Counted from the stretch's first letter, positions 1-9,811 are shown. The stretch is 64,000 nucleotides of DNA from Candidatus Avimonas narfae (GCA_904395335.1 CAJFNR010000004.1:62001-126000); one strand, 5' to 3'. Notes: generated by a model from the letters alone, not told the origin. Translations and numbers: made by a program.

Positions 1-10
1 TATTTAGTGG

Positions 11-1093
11 CTAGCCTATTTTTTCCAACTCCTCTACCGCTTTCAAGGTATACATTTTCGCCCGCAGCATATGAGCGGCAAAGGTATAGCGCACTTCCGG
101 CAACCGGAATTTCCTGACGCCTTCTTCATCCGGGGTAACGTATTTCCACAGTTCCCCAGAGTAATCACAGGCTTTTTGGTAATACCCGGCGGCTGAAAGA
201 ACCCGCTCCCGCCATTCCGGAACAATATCGGCATATTTGTTGAGGAATCGTGACATATTTTCATAACCATTGAGCATACACAAAAAATCGCAGTATCCCG
301 CCCAAAACCTGTCTGCCAGGCTATGGGCGCCATCCTCCCGCCAATAACCTTCCGGACGATGATAGGGCCAGGGGATTTCACCTGTATATGACAGATCGTC
401 GTTGAATATCTGGAAGCTTTCATCCCACACCAGCATTTCCGCCAATGCATCAAACGCGGACAATCCCATGGCAGCGCCGGGGTGCTGCTGGCATTCTGAA
501 GTGCGGGCCATGGTGATTGCGCGCTTTATGGTTTGCGCCAGCAGCTGCCTATCGACGGGTTGCGGCAATAGGCGTTCTATCAGCACATATCTTTTGGTTT
601 GCTCACACCAGCTGTTCAGAGGGTTGTATTGATATGGCTGTGTCCGTTCCTCGGGAGGCGCAAATGTGGATACACCGTACAATACATTCTCTTTGTATCC
701 CAATACAGTGGAACATACGAATGGTTCATCCAGAAGTACCGGTTTGCCTTTGTCGATGGCGGCCTGTATTTCCTTTCGCGCCAGAACGGTATCTGTCAAG
801 GATTTCACAATATATTTGGCCCCAGCCCCGTCCAGTGCCCGCAGTGCGTAATCGAATCCTGTTCCATCCGGAAATACCGCCTGATTGGGCAGCACCTGAT
901 AAGCTGCCCATCCGGGCTGCCAAGCTAAGCGCACCGCCATCCCTGTGATGCTCATCAGAAAATCGTAGTCCATGTAATCGGGTGCGCCCAACGCCTGCAG
1001 TGCGCGCAGTGCCGCAGGAATTTCCGGCATAAGAAAAGAACCATCCTCCATGAATTGTTGTAAGCATTTGACATCCGCTATGTAGCTTTCCAC
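11..1093 (-). CDS. Conserved hypothetical protein, possibly BtrH-N/C39-like
   Basis: A complete 360-residue gene with a GTG start behind an AAAGGGG ribosome site. I do not recognise the family with certainty. There is no signal peptide or membrane segment, so it should be cytosolic. The N-terminal half, with a short segment near residue 120 reading DEPFVCSTVLGY, recalls peptide-handling or acyltransfer proteins of the BtrH-N/DUF4872 kind; this is a weak impression. The C-terminal half is helical with many Trp and Tyr. The next gene inward is an AraC regulator in the same orientation, about 150 bases upstream, which may control it. Confidence 0.75.
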   Translation of the reverse strand: MESYIADVKCLQQFMEDGSFLMPEIPAALRALQALGAPDYMDYDFLMSITGMAVRLAWQPGWAAYQVLPNQAVFPDGTGFDYALRALDGAGAKYIVKSLTDTVLARKEIQAAIDKGKPVLLDEPFVCSTVLGYKENVLYGVSTFAPPEERTQPYQYNPLNSWCEQTKRYVLIERLLPQPVDRQLLAQTIKRAITMARTSECQQHPGAAMGLSAFDALAEMLVWDESFQIFNDDLSYTGEIPWPYHRPEGYWREDGAHSLADRFWAGYCDFLCMLNGYENMSRFLNKYADIVPEWRERVLSAAGYYQKACDYSGELWKYVTPDEEGVRKFRLPEVRYTFAAHMLRAKMYTLKAVEELEKIG

Positions 1094-1243
1094 TGCTTAT
1101 TTCCCCTTTCCGCTAAGGTTTTATCCTTAAATAGTATTGACGATGAAAGGTGCAGGGGGGAGTTTAAAGAAAAATGGATCGTTTTTGTCAAAAAGACATG
1201 GAGAGTGCTTACGGCCTTTTTGCTTAAAATGGAAAAACGGCCA

Positions 1244-2128
1244 CTATTTCAGCTGCAGGGACAGGGTATATTCCGTGGGAGTCATCCCGGTGGCTTGTTT
1301 GAAGTACCGGGAAAAGTAGTGAACCGAAGCATAGCCCAGACGGTCCGCCACCTGGGTGATGTTTCCCTCTCCCTCCCGCAGCATACGCTTGGCCCGCTCG
1401 ATTTTTAGCAGACGATAGTATTCCATGACCCCCAAACCCGTCACCGATTTGAACAGGGTTTTCAGGTTGGTGGCGCTTTGCGCTGAATAGCGGCAGATAT
1501 CCGCAAAGGTTAGGCTACCGCATACGTTATCCTCCATATAGGACACCACGCGGTTGACCACCTCATTGCTTGACCGCCGCTTGACCGGGGATGTCAGGCG
1601 GGCGGGGCGTCCTCCGCTGCGTTCCCGCCGGATCAGGCCGATGAGCAGTTCCTCCAGCAGCAGTCCGATCATCTGCTCACCGCCAAAAGGCGCCGTTTCC
1701 GAACGGGTGAGGCAAGCGGTGCGGGGATCGTCCAGCGGAGTGGAAAAAGCGCCCCGCGCCTCCCTCAGAATGCGGGACAGCAACTCCCGCTCCACTTCGC
1801 CGACGCGCAGCACCTTGTTTTCAAAAAAGGACATGGAAGGGGAGGCACAGACAAAGGATATCACCGCCAGATTGGGGGCGCAGACGCCGTCCGCTGCCAC
1901 CGTATGGAATTCATCCGGCTGATGAAAAATCAGATCTCCCCGGCGCAAACGGCGGGTTTCCTTTCCTGCCGTGACCAGAACCTCTCCCTTGTCCACATAA
2001 AGAAATTCCCAGAAGGGGTGGCGCTCTCCCTCAAAGACATACCGGGAGGAGTATTCAAAATAATGGACGGAAACCACCTCCGTGATTTCCAGCTCCCGCC
2101 GCAGGCGGGTAGGGCGGTAAGGCTCCAA
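1244..2128 (-). CDS. AraC-family transcriptional regulator
   Basis: A 294-residue regulator. The N-terminal half looks like a cupin ligand-binding domain (HPFWEFLYVDKGEVLV, RRGDLIFHQPDEFHTV). The C-terminal ~100 residues carry the two helix-turn-helix motifs of AraC proteins, ending in QVADRLGYASVHYFSRYFK and TGMTPTEY. The frame is open much further upstream, but I chose TTG at 2126-2128 because AAGGAGG lies 8 bases before it and the cupin domain starts right after. It is divergent from purL. The ligand is unknown; proteins of this layout usually sense sugars or related metabolites. Confidence 0.88.
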   Translation of the reverse strand: MEPYRPTRLRRELEITEVVSVHYFEYSSRYVFEGERHPFWEFLYVDKGEVLVTAGKETRRLRRGDLIFHQPDEFHTVAADGVCAPNLAVISFVCASPSMSFFENKVLRVGEVERELLSRILREARGAFSTPLDDPRTACLTRSETAPFGGEQMIGLLLEELLIGLIRRERSGGRPARLTSPVKRRSSNEVVNRVVSYMEDNVCGSLTFADICRYSAQSATNLKTLFKSVTGLGVMEYYRLLKIERAKRMLREGEGNITQVADRLGYASVHYFSRYFKQATGMTPTEYTLSLQLK

Positions 2129-2280
2129 AAAAAGCGCCTCCTTTCGGATTTTGCCGAAATATCCATACCCATTATACGAAATTCCTGCTGTATACGCAAC
2201 GGAATCCGCTGTTCCTATCGCGGAGTGAATGGACACTTTCCACGAAACCGGCGAAACACCCGGGGGGAATCCGGCGTTTT

Positions 2281-2310
2281 TTGCTCTTTTTATTCCCCAA
2301 AAAGTATGAT
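2281..2310 (+). promoter_or_regulatory. Candidate purL promoter
   Basis: TTGCTC and TATGAT are separated by 18 bases in the AraC/purL divergent gap. Transcription would start near 2317 and leave a leader of roughly 190 bases before the purL start. I could not match that leader to a purine or other known riboswitch. Confidence 0.4.
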
Positions 2311-2510
2311 AGAATATCTCCATGCTTTTATGTGTCGCGCTGACGGTGGGAGATATCCCAGGGGCCGGAGGATTCGACGGGATGGGAGCGGTTTCCGCTG
2401 CTTTGTCAGACCGCAAATTTTCCTTCGTGGATAAGGCGCATAAAATGCCGGCTGAGGCTCCTTCCGGAAGGGGCTGCCGCAAAAAGGGGAAAGAAAGGCA
2501 TGGGGGAGAA

Positions 2511-5500
2511 ATGATGTCAAGTGTAATCCGGGTATATGTGGAAAAGCGGGAAGGCTTTGATGTCGAGGCCCGCCACATGCTGGCTGATTTGAAGGATAAC
2601 CTGGGTATCCGGGAACTGGAGGCGCTTCGCCTGCTCAACCGCTACGATATTCAGGGCCTGACGGAGGATGAGTTCCGGCAGGCGCGGGGGACCGTGTTTT
2701 CCGAGCCCAACGCGGATAAGGTATACGATGAGGAGTTCCCGTTGGGGGACGGCTGGAAGGTGTTTGCTATGGAATACCTGCCCGGCCAGTACGACCAGCG
2801 GGCGGATTCCGCCGCCCAGTGTGTCCAGCTGCTCACTCAGGGGGAGCGGCCCCAGGTGCTGACCGCCCGGGTCGTGTGTCTGAAGGGGCGCCTTTCCGAT
2901 GAGCAGTTCCATCGGATCCAGGGCTATCTGGTGAACCCGGTGGAATCGCGCGTCGCCTCCCTGAGCAAGCCGGAAACACTGGATATGACGGCGGAGCGGC
3001 CGGCAGATGTGGCACGGGTTTCCGGCTTCACCGCTATGGATGAGGAAACGCTGAACGGCTACTGGAAGCAGATGGGCTTCGCCATGACGCCGGCGGATCT
3101 GGCCTTCTGCCGCGATTATTTCCGCGATGAGGAGAAGCGCGATCCCACCGTGACGGAGCTGCGCGTCATCGACACCTATTGGTCGGATCATTGCCGCCAC
3201 ACCACCTTCCTGACCCGCCTGACCGATATCGAGGTGGAAAAGTCCGCCCTGACCCGGGCCATCGAGGAGGCACTTTCCGCCTATCTGGAGGCCCGCAGAG
3301 AGGTCTACGGCGAGCGGGAGTCCCAGAAGGATGTCTGCCTGATGGACATGGCGGTTCTGGGCGCCAAGCTGCTGAAAAAGCAGGGCAAGGTGCCGGATCT
3401 GGACGAATCGGACGAGATCAACGCCTGTTCCATCCAGGTACCGGTGACGATTGACGGCCGCACTGAGCAGTGGCTGGTGCAATTCAAAAACGAGACGCAC
3501 AATCATCCCACCGAAATCGAGCCCTTCGGTGGCGCGGCCACCTGTCTGGGCGGCGCCATCCGTGATCCGCTGTCCGGGCGCGCCTATGTCTATCAGGCCA
3601 TGCGGGTCACCGGTAGCGGAGATCCCCGCCTGTCTCTTGAAAAGACCATCCCCGGCAAGCTGCCTACCCGGAAAATTACCACCGGCGCGGCGTCGGGATA
3701 TTCCTCCTATGGCAACCAGATCGGGTTGGCCACCGGCCAGGTGGCGGAACTGTACGATCCCGGCTATGCGGCTAAGCGGCTGGAGATCGGCGCCGTCATC
3801 GGCGCGTCGCCCAAGGCGAACGTGGTGCGGGGAGTGCCCGCACCTGGGGATGTCATTGTCCTGCTGGGCGGACGCACCGGACGGGACGGCTGCGGCGGCG
3901 CCACCGGCTCCTCCAAGGCCCACACCTCCGAATCCATCGACACCTGCGGCGCCGAGGTGCAGAAGGGCAATCCGCCCACCGAGCGGAAGATCCAGCGCCT
4001 GTTCCGCAACGGGGATGTGTCCCGCCTGATTAAGCGTTGCAACGATTTCGGCGCGGGCGGCGTGTGCGTGGCCATCGGTGAGCTGGCCGACGGCCTGGAC
4101 ATCGACCTGGACAGCGTGCCCAAGAAATACGATGGTCTGGACGGCACCGAACTGGCAATCTCCGAGTCCCAGGAGCGTATGGCCGTGGTGCTGGATCCCA
4201 AGGACGTGGAAAAATTCATTGCCGCTTCCGCGGAGGAAAACCTGGAAGCCACGCCGGTGGCAGTGGTCAAGGCGGATCCCCGCTTGACCATGAACTGGAG
4301 GGGTGACCGGGTGGTGGATATCAGCCGTGCCTTCCTCAATACCAACGGTGTTACCCAGACAGCGCAGGCCAGAATCACGGCCCCCGACCCGGACGGCGAG
4401 TACCGCACGGCGATTCCCTCCGGCCTGGCGGTGATCCCGCTGCCTCAGGCGTTTGAGGAGAATCTGGAGCGCCTGGAAGTGGCCAGCCAGAAGGGACTGG
4501 TGGAGCGCTTTGACGCCAGCATCGGCGCGGCTACGGTCAACATGCCCTACGCGGGCAAGTACCAGCTGACGCCGGAGGAGGGCATGGCGGCCAAGCTCCC
4601 GGTGGGAGCGGGTGAGACCGACGATGTCACCGCCATGACCTATGGTTTTATTCCTGGCATTTCCCGGTGGAGCCCCTTCCACGGGGCGGCTTTCGCCGTG
4701 ACCACCTCGTTGTCCAAGCTGGCGGCTATGGGTGTGGATCCGTTCCGGGCGAGGCTGACCTTCCAGGAATATTTCGAGCGCCTACGGGATGTACCGGAGC
4801 GCTGGGGTAAGCCTGCAGCAGCGTTGCTGGGCGCCTTCCTGGCCCAAAAAGAGCTGGGTGTTCCCTCCATCGGCGGCAAAGATTCCATGTCCGGTAGCTT
4901 TGAGCAGCTGGATGTGCCGCCCACGCTGGTGAGCTTTGCTGTGGGCATGGGCAAGGCTTCTCAAATCGGCACCGCTGCCTTCCGCAAGGAGGGCTCCCTG
5001 GTAGCATATCTGCCTCTGCCGGTGAATGCCGACACGCGCCTGCCCGATTGGCCCCGTGTGCGGGAGCTGCTGGATGAGGTGGCCAAGCTGGTGCAGTTCG
5101 GCGTCATCAGTTCCGCCTCTGTGGTACGGGAGGGCGGCGTGGCCGCCGCTGTGGCCCGGATGTGCTTCGGCAACAAGATTGGCTTTGCTTTCAACCGCGG
5201 CATCGACCGCGTGACCCTGTTCGCCCCTCTGGCCGGTTCGCTGGTGGTGGAGCTGAAGGAGGGGGATATGTGCCTGGAGGGGCTGGATTACACCCTGCTG
5301 GGTACCACGGTGGAGGAACCCGCCGTCATCATCGACGGGGAAACGCTTCCGCTGGACGATCTTATCGAGCGCTGGCTATCCCCGCTGGATCCCGTTTTCC
5401 CTGTGGATCCGCCGGAGGAGCCGGACATGACAGTGGAGGTGCCGCTGTACATCCAGCGGTATGCGGAGGCGCCAGCGATTCGCGCGGCCAAGCCCCGTGT

Positions 5501-6287
5501 CTTTATCCCGGTGTTCCCCGGCACCAACTGCGAATACGATACCGCCCGCTGTTTTGAGCGGGCCGGTGCTGAGCCGGAGGTGTTGGTGGTTAAGAACTTG
5601 ACCGCCGCCGGCATCGAGGAAACTATCCGCCGCATGGAGGAAGCCATCCGCCGTTCCCAGATGGTTATGCTTCCCGGAGGCTTCTCCGGCGGCGACGAGC
5701 CGGACGGTTCCGGTAAATTTATCGCCACCGTGTTCCGCAGCCCCCGGATTGCGGACGCTGTGACTGACCTGCTGAACAACCGCGATGGCCTGATGTTGGG
5801 CATCTGCAACGGTTTCCAGGCACTGATCAAGCTGGGACTGGTGCCCTACGGCCGCATTGTGGATATCAGCGAGGACGATCCCACCCTGACCTTCAATACT
5901 TTGGGCCGTCACATCAGCCGCATGGTGTATACCCGTGTCACATCGGTTAAGTCGCCGTGGCTGGCGGGCTGTGAGCCGGGCGAGATCCACTGTGTCCCGA
6001 TCTCCCACGGCGAGGGGCGTTTCGTGGCGCCGGAAGCCGTGTTGCGCACCCTGGCCTCCAACGGGCAGATCGCCACCCAATACGTGGACCCGGACGGACA
6101 GCCTTCCACGGAGGGCACATGGAACCCCAACGGCTCCTTCTGTGCCATCGAGGGCATCACCTCCCCCGACGGGCGGGTGCTGGGCAAGATGGGTCACAGC
6201 GAACGCCACGGGGAGAACCTGTATAAAAATGTCCCCGGCAGCAAGGATCAGAAGTTGTTTGAAAGCGGCGTCAAGTATTTCGCGTAA
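2511..6287 (+). CDS. purL: Phosphoribosylformylglycinamidine synthase, single-chain
   Basis: This enzyme converts FGAR, glutamine and ATP to FGAM, step four of purine synthesis. The chain is 1,258 residues: an N-terminal PurS-like part, two AIR-synthase-type halves (THNHPTEIEPFGGAATCLGG marks the first active site) and a C-terminal class I glutaminase. The glutaminase shows PGGFSGGDE, the nucleophile Cys1099 in GICNGFQAL, and SHGEGRF near the end. Length and domain order match the clostridial/streptococcal fused type rather than separate PurS/PurL/PurQ. The frame is open back to 2322; I chose the ATG at 2511 because GGGGGAG lies just before it and homologous proteins begin with the same RVYVEK segment. 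It stands alone, closed by a terminator. Confidence 0.96.
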   Translation: MMSSVIRVYVEKREGFDVEARHMLADLKDNLGIRELEALRLLNRYDIQGLTEDEFRQARGTVFSEPNADKVYDEEFPLGDGWKVFAMEYLPGQYDQRADSAAQCVQLLTQGERPQVLTARVVCLKGRLSDEQFHRIQGYLVNPVESRVASLSKPETLDMTAERPADVARVSGFTAMDEETLNGYWKQMGFAMTPADLAFCRDYFRDEEKRDPTVTELRVIDTYWSDHCRHTTFLTRLTDIEVEKSALTRAIEEALSAYLEARREVYGERESQKDVCLMDMAVLGAKLLKKQGKVPDLDESDEINACSIQVPVTIDGRTEQWLVQFKNETHNHPTEIEPFGGAATCLGGAIRDPLSGRAYVYQAMRVTGSGDPRLSLEKTIPGKLPTRKITTGAASGYSSYGNQIGLATGQVAELYDPGYAAKRLEIGAVIGASPKANVVRGVPAPGDVIVLLGGRTGRDGCGGATGSSKAHTSESIDTCGAEVQKGNPPTERKIQRLFRNGDVSRLIKRCNDFGAGGVCVAIGELADGLDIDLDSVPKKYDGLDGTELAISESQERMAVVLDPKDVEKFIAASAEENLEATPVAVVKADPRLTMNWRGDRVVDISRAFLNTNGVTQTAQARITAPDPDGEYRTAIPSGLAVIPLPQAFEENLERLEVASQKGLVERFDASIGAATVNMPYAGKYQLTPEEGMAAKLPVGAGETDDVTAMTYGFIPGISRWSPFHGAAFAVTTSLSKLAAMGVDPFRARLTFQEYFERLRDVPERWGKPAAALLGAFLAQKELGVPSIGGKDSMSGSFEQLDVPPTLVSFAVGMGKASQIGTAAFRKEGSLVAYLPLPVNADTRLPDWPRVRELLDEVAKLVQFGVISSASVVREGGVAAAVARMCFGNKIGFAFNRGIDRVTLFAPLAGSLVVELKEGDMCLEGLDYTLLGTTVEEPAVIIDGETLPLDDLIERWLSPLDPVFPVDPPEEPDMTVEVPLYIQRYAEAPAIRAAKPRVFIPVFPGTNCEYDTARCFERAGAEPEVLVVKNLTAAGIEETIRRMEEAIRRSQMVMLPGGFSGGDEPDGSGKFIATVFRSPRIADAVTDLLNNRDGLMLGICNGFQALIKLGLVPYGRIVDISEDDPTLTFNTLGRHISRMVYTRVTSVKSPWLAGCEPGEIHCVPISHGEGRFVAPEAVLRTLASNGQIATQYVDPDGQPSTEGTWNPNGSFCAIEGITSPDGRVLGKMGHSERHGENLYKNVPGSKDQKLFESGVKYFA

Positions 6288-6297
6288 AAATTAAGTG

Positions 6298-6342
6298 AAA
6301 ACGGTCCAGAGCCTTTTACAAGAAGTTCTGGACCGTTTTTAT
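6298..6342 (+). terminator. Rho-independent terminator after purL
   Basis: The arms AAACGGTCCAGA and TCTGGACCGTTT form a perfect stem, followed by a run of T, ten bases after the purL stop codon. Confidence 0.92.
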
Positions 6343-6833
6343 TTATTTTAGGATGAACATGCGATATCCCTGACCTTATGGTATAATAAAGGTTGGGAGA
6401 AATGCGGCAGCATTTCTCGGGAACGCCCCCGATAGACGTTAGATCAGAACCGCATGGGGCGGCGTTCATGGTATACTGTGCCCAGGGGCTTTATGTTTGA
6501 GGACAAACTATGTGAGAAGTCCCTGGGCCTGGAGCCGTCCCTCCACCATTGTGGTTTAATGAAAGGCATGGAAAAAAGCGCCCCCAAAGCTTTCCCTTGA
6601 GGTGTTCCTCCCTTTACAGGGAAGGGGGAAACGCTGTTAGGCTGTGGATGAGGTGGAGAGATTCGTTCCCATGTCTTTCGGTACGAGGAAGCCGCCTTTT
6701 CCACCTCGTCAGTCTCGCTGCGCGTTGGTACGCGCACCTCGCCGGCTTCCCCTCAGGGGGGGCTGGCCCGCGATCTCTTGGGTATAATGTAGATAAGATA
6801 AAGGTTACATTGATAAGAAGAAGGTGAATGTGA
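6343..6833 (+). other. Non-coding stretch with several inverted repeats
   Basis: I see no convincing gene here. It holds separate hairpins: GAGAAATGC/GCATTTCTC (6397-6418), GCCCAGGGGCTT/AAGTCCCTGGGC (6480-6528) and TGGATGAGGTGGA/TCCACCTCGTCAG (6645-6712). The last part, rich in CCTC/GAGG and ending in CTTCCCCTCAGG, resembles short dispersed intergenic repeats common in gut Clostridia; that comparison is from memory. TATAAT at 6783-6788 may serve the gene that follows. Confidence 0.5.
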
Positions 6834-7631
6834 TTGTATTATCTCATCTGTATATTGTTTTATGTTGCTTTTCTTTTTGCTGCTTTCATGCTGTTAAAAT
6901 ATATTCTGAAAAAGCCTGAGAAAAATGATAAGAAAAAGTTTGCATCCGTTTTTTGGGAGAAGTCAACGAATGCACGCAACCGTTCATATATCCGATCAAG
7001 AAAGAAAAGGGTTAAGAGTCTTCCTTTGTATCAGCGGTTTGTATATTGGCTGTGGTTTTGCAGTATTGTAATTCTGATCTTCATACAGCCCGTCCTATTT
7101 TCCGTTATTCGCTATTATTTTATAAAGAGTTTTTATCTTCCTGAAAATTGCATTTATTTTGAGACGGGCCCGCTTTCAGATCTTGCTTTTATGTTCGCCG
7201 GTTTTTTATGCGGAATACCTCTTATGGTAGCGTTCAGCTATCTAACAAATCGAGGTATCGTAAAGGAAGCGGATGCTTTGTATGAGCTTGGATCTTTTCA
7301 GGAATATCCGCGAATCATTAATCTCATTCTTTCCATCGCTTTATTGGTGGTTGGGCTGCCCATAGGGATTATGAGTTTTAACAACTATCGTTACTGTACA
7401 GATGATCAAATTGGAATAAAAAGTTCATTTTCATTTACGGTAAAAAAATACGACTATTTTGAAATACAGTGTGTGAACAGAAGAAAGTATACCGGGAATA
7501 CGTTTGACTATATGATCCGATTAAAAAATGGAAAAGAACTGCATTTAGCAGATGGCGTACACCATCAGACCAACGAATCTCTGAATGATTTGTTTCGGCT
7601 AAAGGGCATTGAGATCGTTGATATAAAATAA
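6834..7631 (+). CDS. Membrane protein of unknown function
   Basis: A 265-residue protein not recognised. It has about four hydrophobic segments (residues ~2-22, ~62-92, ~112-135, ~160-182) and a charged cytoplasmic or external tail of roughly 75 residues. The first stretch after TM1 is very basic (KKPEKNDKKK). The TTG start follows GAAGAAGGTG; an ATG six bases earlier is immediately followed by TGA and cannot be used. The gene is clearly more AT-rich than purL and the genes after 8,400, which suggests recent acquisition. Confidence 0.7.
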   Translation: MYYLICILFYVAFLFAAFMLLKYILKKPEKNDKKKFASVFWEKSTNARNRSYIRSRKKRVKSLPLYQRFVYWLWFCSIVILIFIQPVLFSVIRYYFIKSFYLPENCIYFETGPLSDLAFMFAGFLCGIPLMVAFSYLTNRGIVKEADALYELGSFQEYPRIINLILSIALLVVGLPIGIMSFNNYRYCTDDQIGIKSSFSFTVKKYDYFEIQCVNRRKYTGNTFDYMIRLKNGKELHLADGVHHQTNESLNDLFRLKGIEIVDIK

Positions 7632-7704
7632 AGCCAGATTGCCAAAGTCCTTCCTTTGCTGTTTTTGAATAGACTTTGATTCATTATGATAGCCGATATT
7701 TCTG

Positions 7705-8151
7705 TTATGTTTCCGCTTCCAACTGGGCCCCATACTGTGTTATGAGCGTCATCATGTATTCGGTCTCTTCACTGCCGACGGAGAAGAAAACGCCGTTTTC
7801 ATCGTATCCACCGTTGCTCCCTACGGCAACGCTGCCGCAACCGTCCCCACCGGGGAAAAAGACCGCTTCCTGTCCGTCGCCAATAAAATAGATCGTGTAG
7901 GAACCGAAGCCGCAGCCCGACGGCGCTTGCTTTTTCATATTACCGGTAAAGCAGCTTTTCAACTTGTCCGTTTCTTCCGGGGTTAAAGTGACAGAAGCCC
8001 CGTCCTGTCCCCTATATTCTATTACGGCCGATGAAGCGAAGGACATATCCAGCTTAATGAATTGTGCCTGATAGAGAAAATAGAGGCCGATAACAAGAAC
8101 AACGGCGCAGACGGATAAAAGAACACATATAAGCAATCGTTTTCTTTCCAT
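7705..8151 (-). CDS. Membrane-anchored protein, paralogue A of a tandem pair
   Basis: 148 residues with an N-terminal hydrophobic anchor (residues ~6-27) and an extracytoplasmic domain. No known family recognised. The domain shares a pattern with the neighbouring gene at 8419-8826: an ETDKLK/ETETLK helix, then PSGCGF, then a VFFPGGDGCG/VFYPGLDECG strand, then a G(S/D)E(E)T.Y segment and a final YG. The paired cysteines in PSGCGF and DGCG could form a disulphide outside the cell. It may be the last gene of a leftward operon starting with the lipoprotein at 9670. Confidence 0.7.
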   Translation of the reverse strand: MERKRLLICVLLSVCAVVLVIGLYFLYQAQFIKLDMSFASSAVIEYRGQDGASVTLTPEETDKLKSCFTGNMKKQAPSGCGFGSYTIYFIGDGQEAVFFPGGDGCGSVAVGSNGGYDENGVFFSVGSEETEYMMTLITQYGAQLEAET

Positions 8152-8418
8152 AAATGTCTTCCTTTTTATAATAGTATTCTGTTCGTAGATTATCCTATAT
8201 GTGTTTATAACACAGCACCTCGTGGAAGAACACCAGGGGAAAATAGCCGTTGAACTGAGTGAGAAAGCACGGCACAGCCATCAGGGCTATGACCGTGCTT
8301 CCTTCCGTTTTTCCCGGAGCTCATACGGAGTGATCAAAGACCAGGGATCCTCCGCTGGCTCTTTTCCCAGATAAAAGAAGGGATTTCCGAAAAGGCGTCT
8401 TTTCTGTTTCCAACCTCT

Positions 8419-8826
8419 TTATTGGTAGATCCCGTATTTTTTGCACAGTTCTCGGATGTAATACCTAGTTTCATCTCCCGCGCCGAAATAGGGTCCTTTG
8501 GAAAGGGAATTCATCACCATGACTCCGCATTCGTCGAGGCCGGGATAGAAGACAACCTCCTTTTTGCCGTCGGTGAACCGAACCCAATGGGAGGTGAGGA
8601 AACCACAGCCGGAGGGCTGTTCCTTTTTCCACACGCCCGAAAGGTAGTCCTTCAGCGTTTCCGTTTCCTCAACGGTGAGGACCGCCTCGGCACCGTTCCA
8701 ACAAAGGGTGGCGGAGGTGGCAAAGGACAGGTTCACCTCGGCGTAAAGAGCATGAAATATCAAAAGAGCCGATATGCCCACTATAGCGAGAAATATGGAT
8801 AGTTTTATCCATCGTTTAGCAGTCAT
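8419..8826 (-). CDS. Membrane-anchored protein, paralogue B of a tandem pair
   Basis: 135 residues, with an N-terminal transmembrane anchor (residues ~8-28) and a small extracytoplasmic domain. GGAGG precedes the ATG by seven bases. It is a paralogue of the 7705-8151 product, sharing PSGCGF, a V.FYPG.DECG strand and the order of the other conserved blocks. It lies 25 bases downstream of the lipoprotein gene, so the two are probably cotranscribed. The 267-base gap to the paralogue contains a hairpin with arms AAGCACGG/CCGTGCTT (8265-8300) and no gene. Confidence 0.72.
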   Translation of the reverse strand: MTAKRWIKLSIFLAIVGISALLIFHALYAEVNLSFATSATLCWNGAEAVLTVEETETLKDYLSGVWKKEQPSGCGFLTSHWVRFTDGKKEVVFYPGLDECGVMVMNSLSKGPYFGAGDETRYYIRELCKKYGIYQ

Positions 8827-8851
8827 GTGCGTTTCCTCCGTTCACGGGTTT

Positions 8852-9670
8852 CTACATCAAGCTTTCGCCGGTGGTCAGATCCGCACAATACGCATTGCCA
8901 AGGCTCGTATCCTCGCTGTAAACCTTGGCCTGGAAATACCGGCCGTCCTGTTCCACATAGGCGTAGGACACATAGCAGGTGACGGTTTCGCCCTCCCCCA
9001 GGATCTGGCTCACATAGCGGATGTAGTCGTCGTCGATCCCGTCTGTCACAAAGGAGGTGGGGTTGTCGCCGGTTTCCTCCACATCCGCCCAGGCATACGT
9101 CAGGCGCACCAGGCCCTGGTGGTCACAGCTCAGGGACGCGCCGCAGCCGGCGGTTTCCCCCATGAGCTCTCGGTTTTTGTAGGTTTGGTATATCTCGATG
9201 CTTTTTTCCACCAGATCCTTCTCGTCGCTGGTTTCGGTCATTCCCTTCCGTTCGCGGATGAGCATACTGTAGTTTTCCTCGTCCACGGGAAGGCCCAGAG
9301 CCGACAGCTGTCCCATGGCCTTATCAAACAGCTCCTCATCCGACAGGGACATGTGCCCGGCGGGGAAGGAAGGGACGTTTTCCCGTTCAATCACCAGACA
9401 GCCGCTTTCGGTGCTGGCGGTATACGTGCCCTGCCCCTCGATTTTGCTCAAATCCGGCGTCACCGGCTCCCGGAGGGTCACACGAATGGACGGAAATTCC
9501 CTGGGATCATCGGTGGCGTTGCGCTCCATGAGACGCACGCCGTCCTGGGAAACGGCCTCGCAGTAGTTGGACGGATCCCGGATATCGCGGCTGGCGGCGG
9601 TATTTTTGTTGCAGCCGCTGAAGAGGAATAGGAGGCATAGAAGAGATAAAAAATAACTGATTTTCGACAT
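8852..9670 (-). CDS. Putative lipoprotein of unknown function
   Basis: 272 residues. A basic start, a leucine-rich core and the lipobox LFSGC place the lipidated Cys near residue 19. The mature part has two further cysteine-containing segments (GCGAS, near the middle; NAYCADL, near the end) and no domain I can name. The start ATG has GAGGAGG five to six bases upstream. It heads the leftward cluster with the two anchored paralogues and is divergent from the two-component system, which could plausibly control it through the shared 240-base gap. Confidence 0.75.
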   Translation of the reverse strand: MSKISYFLSLLCLLFLFSGCNKNTAASRDIRDPSNYCEAVSQDGVRLMERNATDDPREFPSIRVTLREPVTPDLSKIEGQGTYTASTESGCLVIERENVPSFPAGHMSLSDEELFDKAMGQLSALGLPVDEENYSMLIRERKGMTETSDEKDLVEKSIEIYQTYKNRELMGETAGCGASLSCDHQGLVRLTYAWADVEETGDNPTSFVTDGIDDDYIRYVSQILGEGETVTCYVSYAYVEQDGRYFQAKVYSEDTSLGNAYCADLTTGESLM

Positions 9671-9811
9671 GCTTTTACCTCCTCGGATTGAAAATGAATT
9701 GTGAAGCTTTATCCATTCACTAATATAACAAAAATAATACTTATTGTAAATATAAATAGATTAAAACAAGGAAAAATGTGTCGTATATTTGAGTGAGGTC
9801 ATCAATCATCA

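Noticed and set aside
2317-2510. Purine riboswitch upstream of purL
   Set aside because: I could not find the conserved core of purine, ZTP or PRPP-type elements in this leader.
2517-4682. Long open frame on the minus strand within purL
   Set aside because: It is antisense to a well-conserved enzyme, encodes no recognisable motif and is explained by GC-rich codon use.
8774-9631. Plus-strand frame opposite the lipoprotein gene
   Set aside because: The minus strand has a lipobox, a good ribosome site and sensible composition; the plus strand has none of these.
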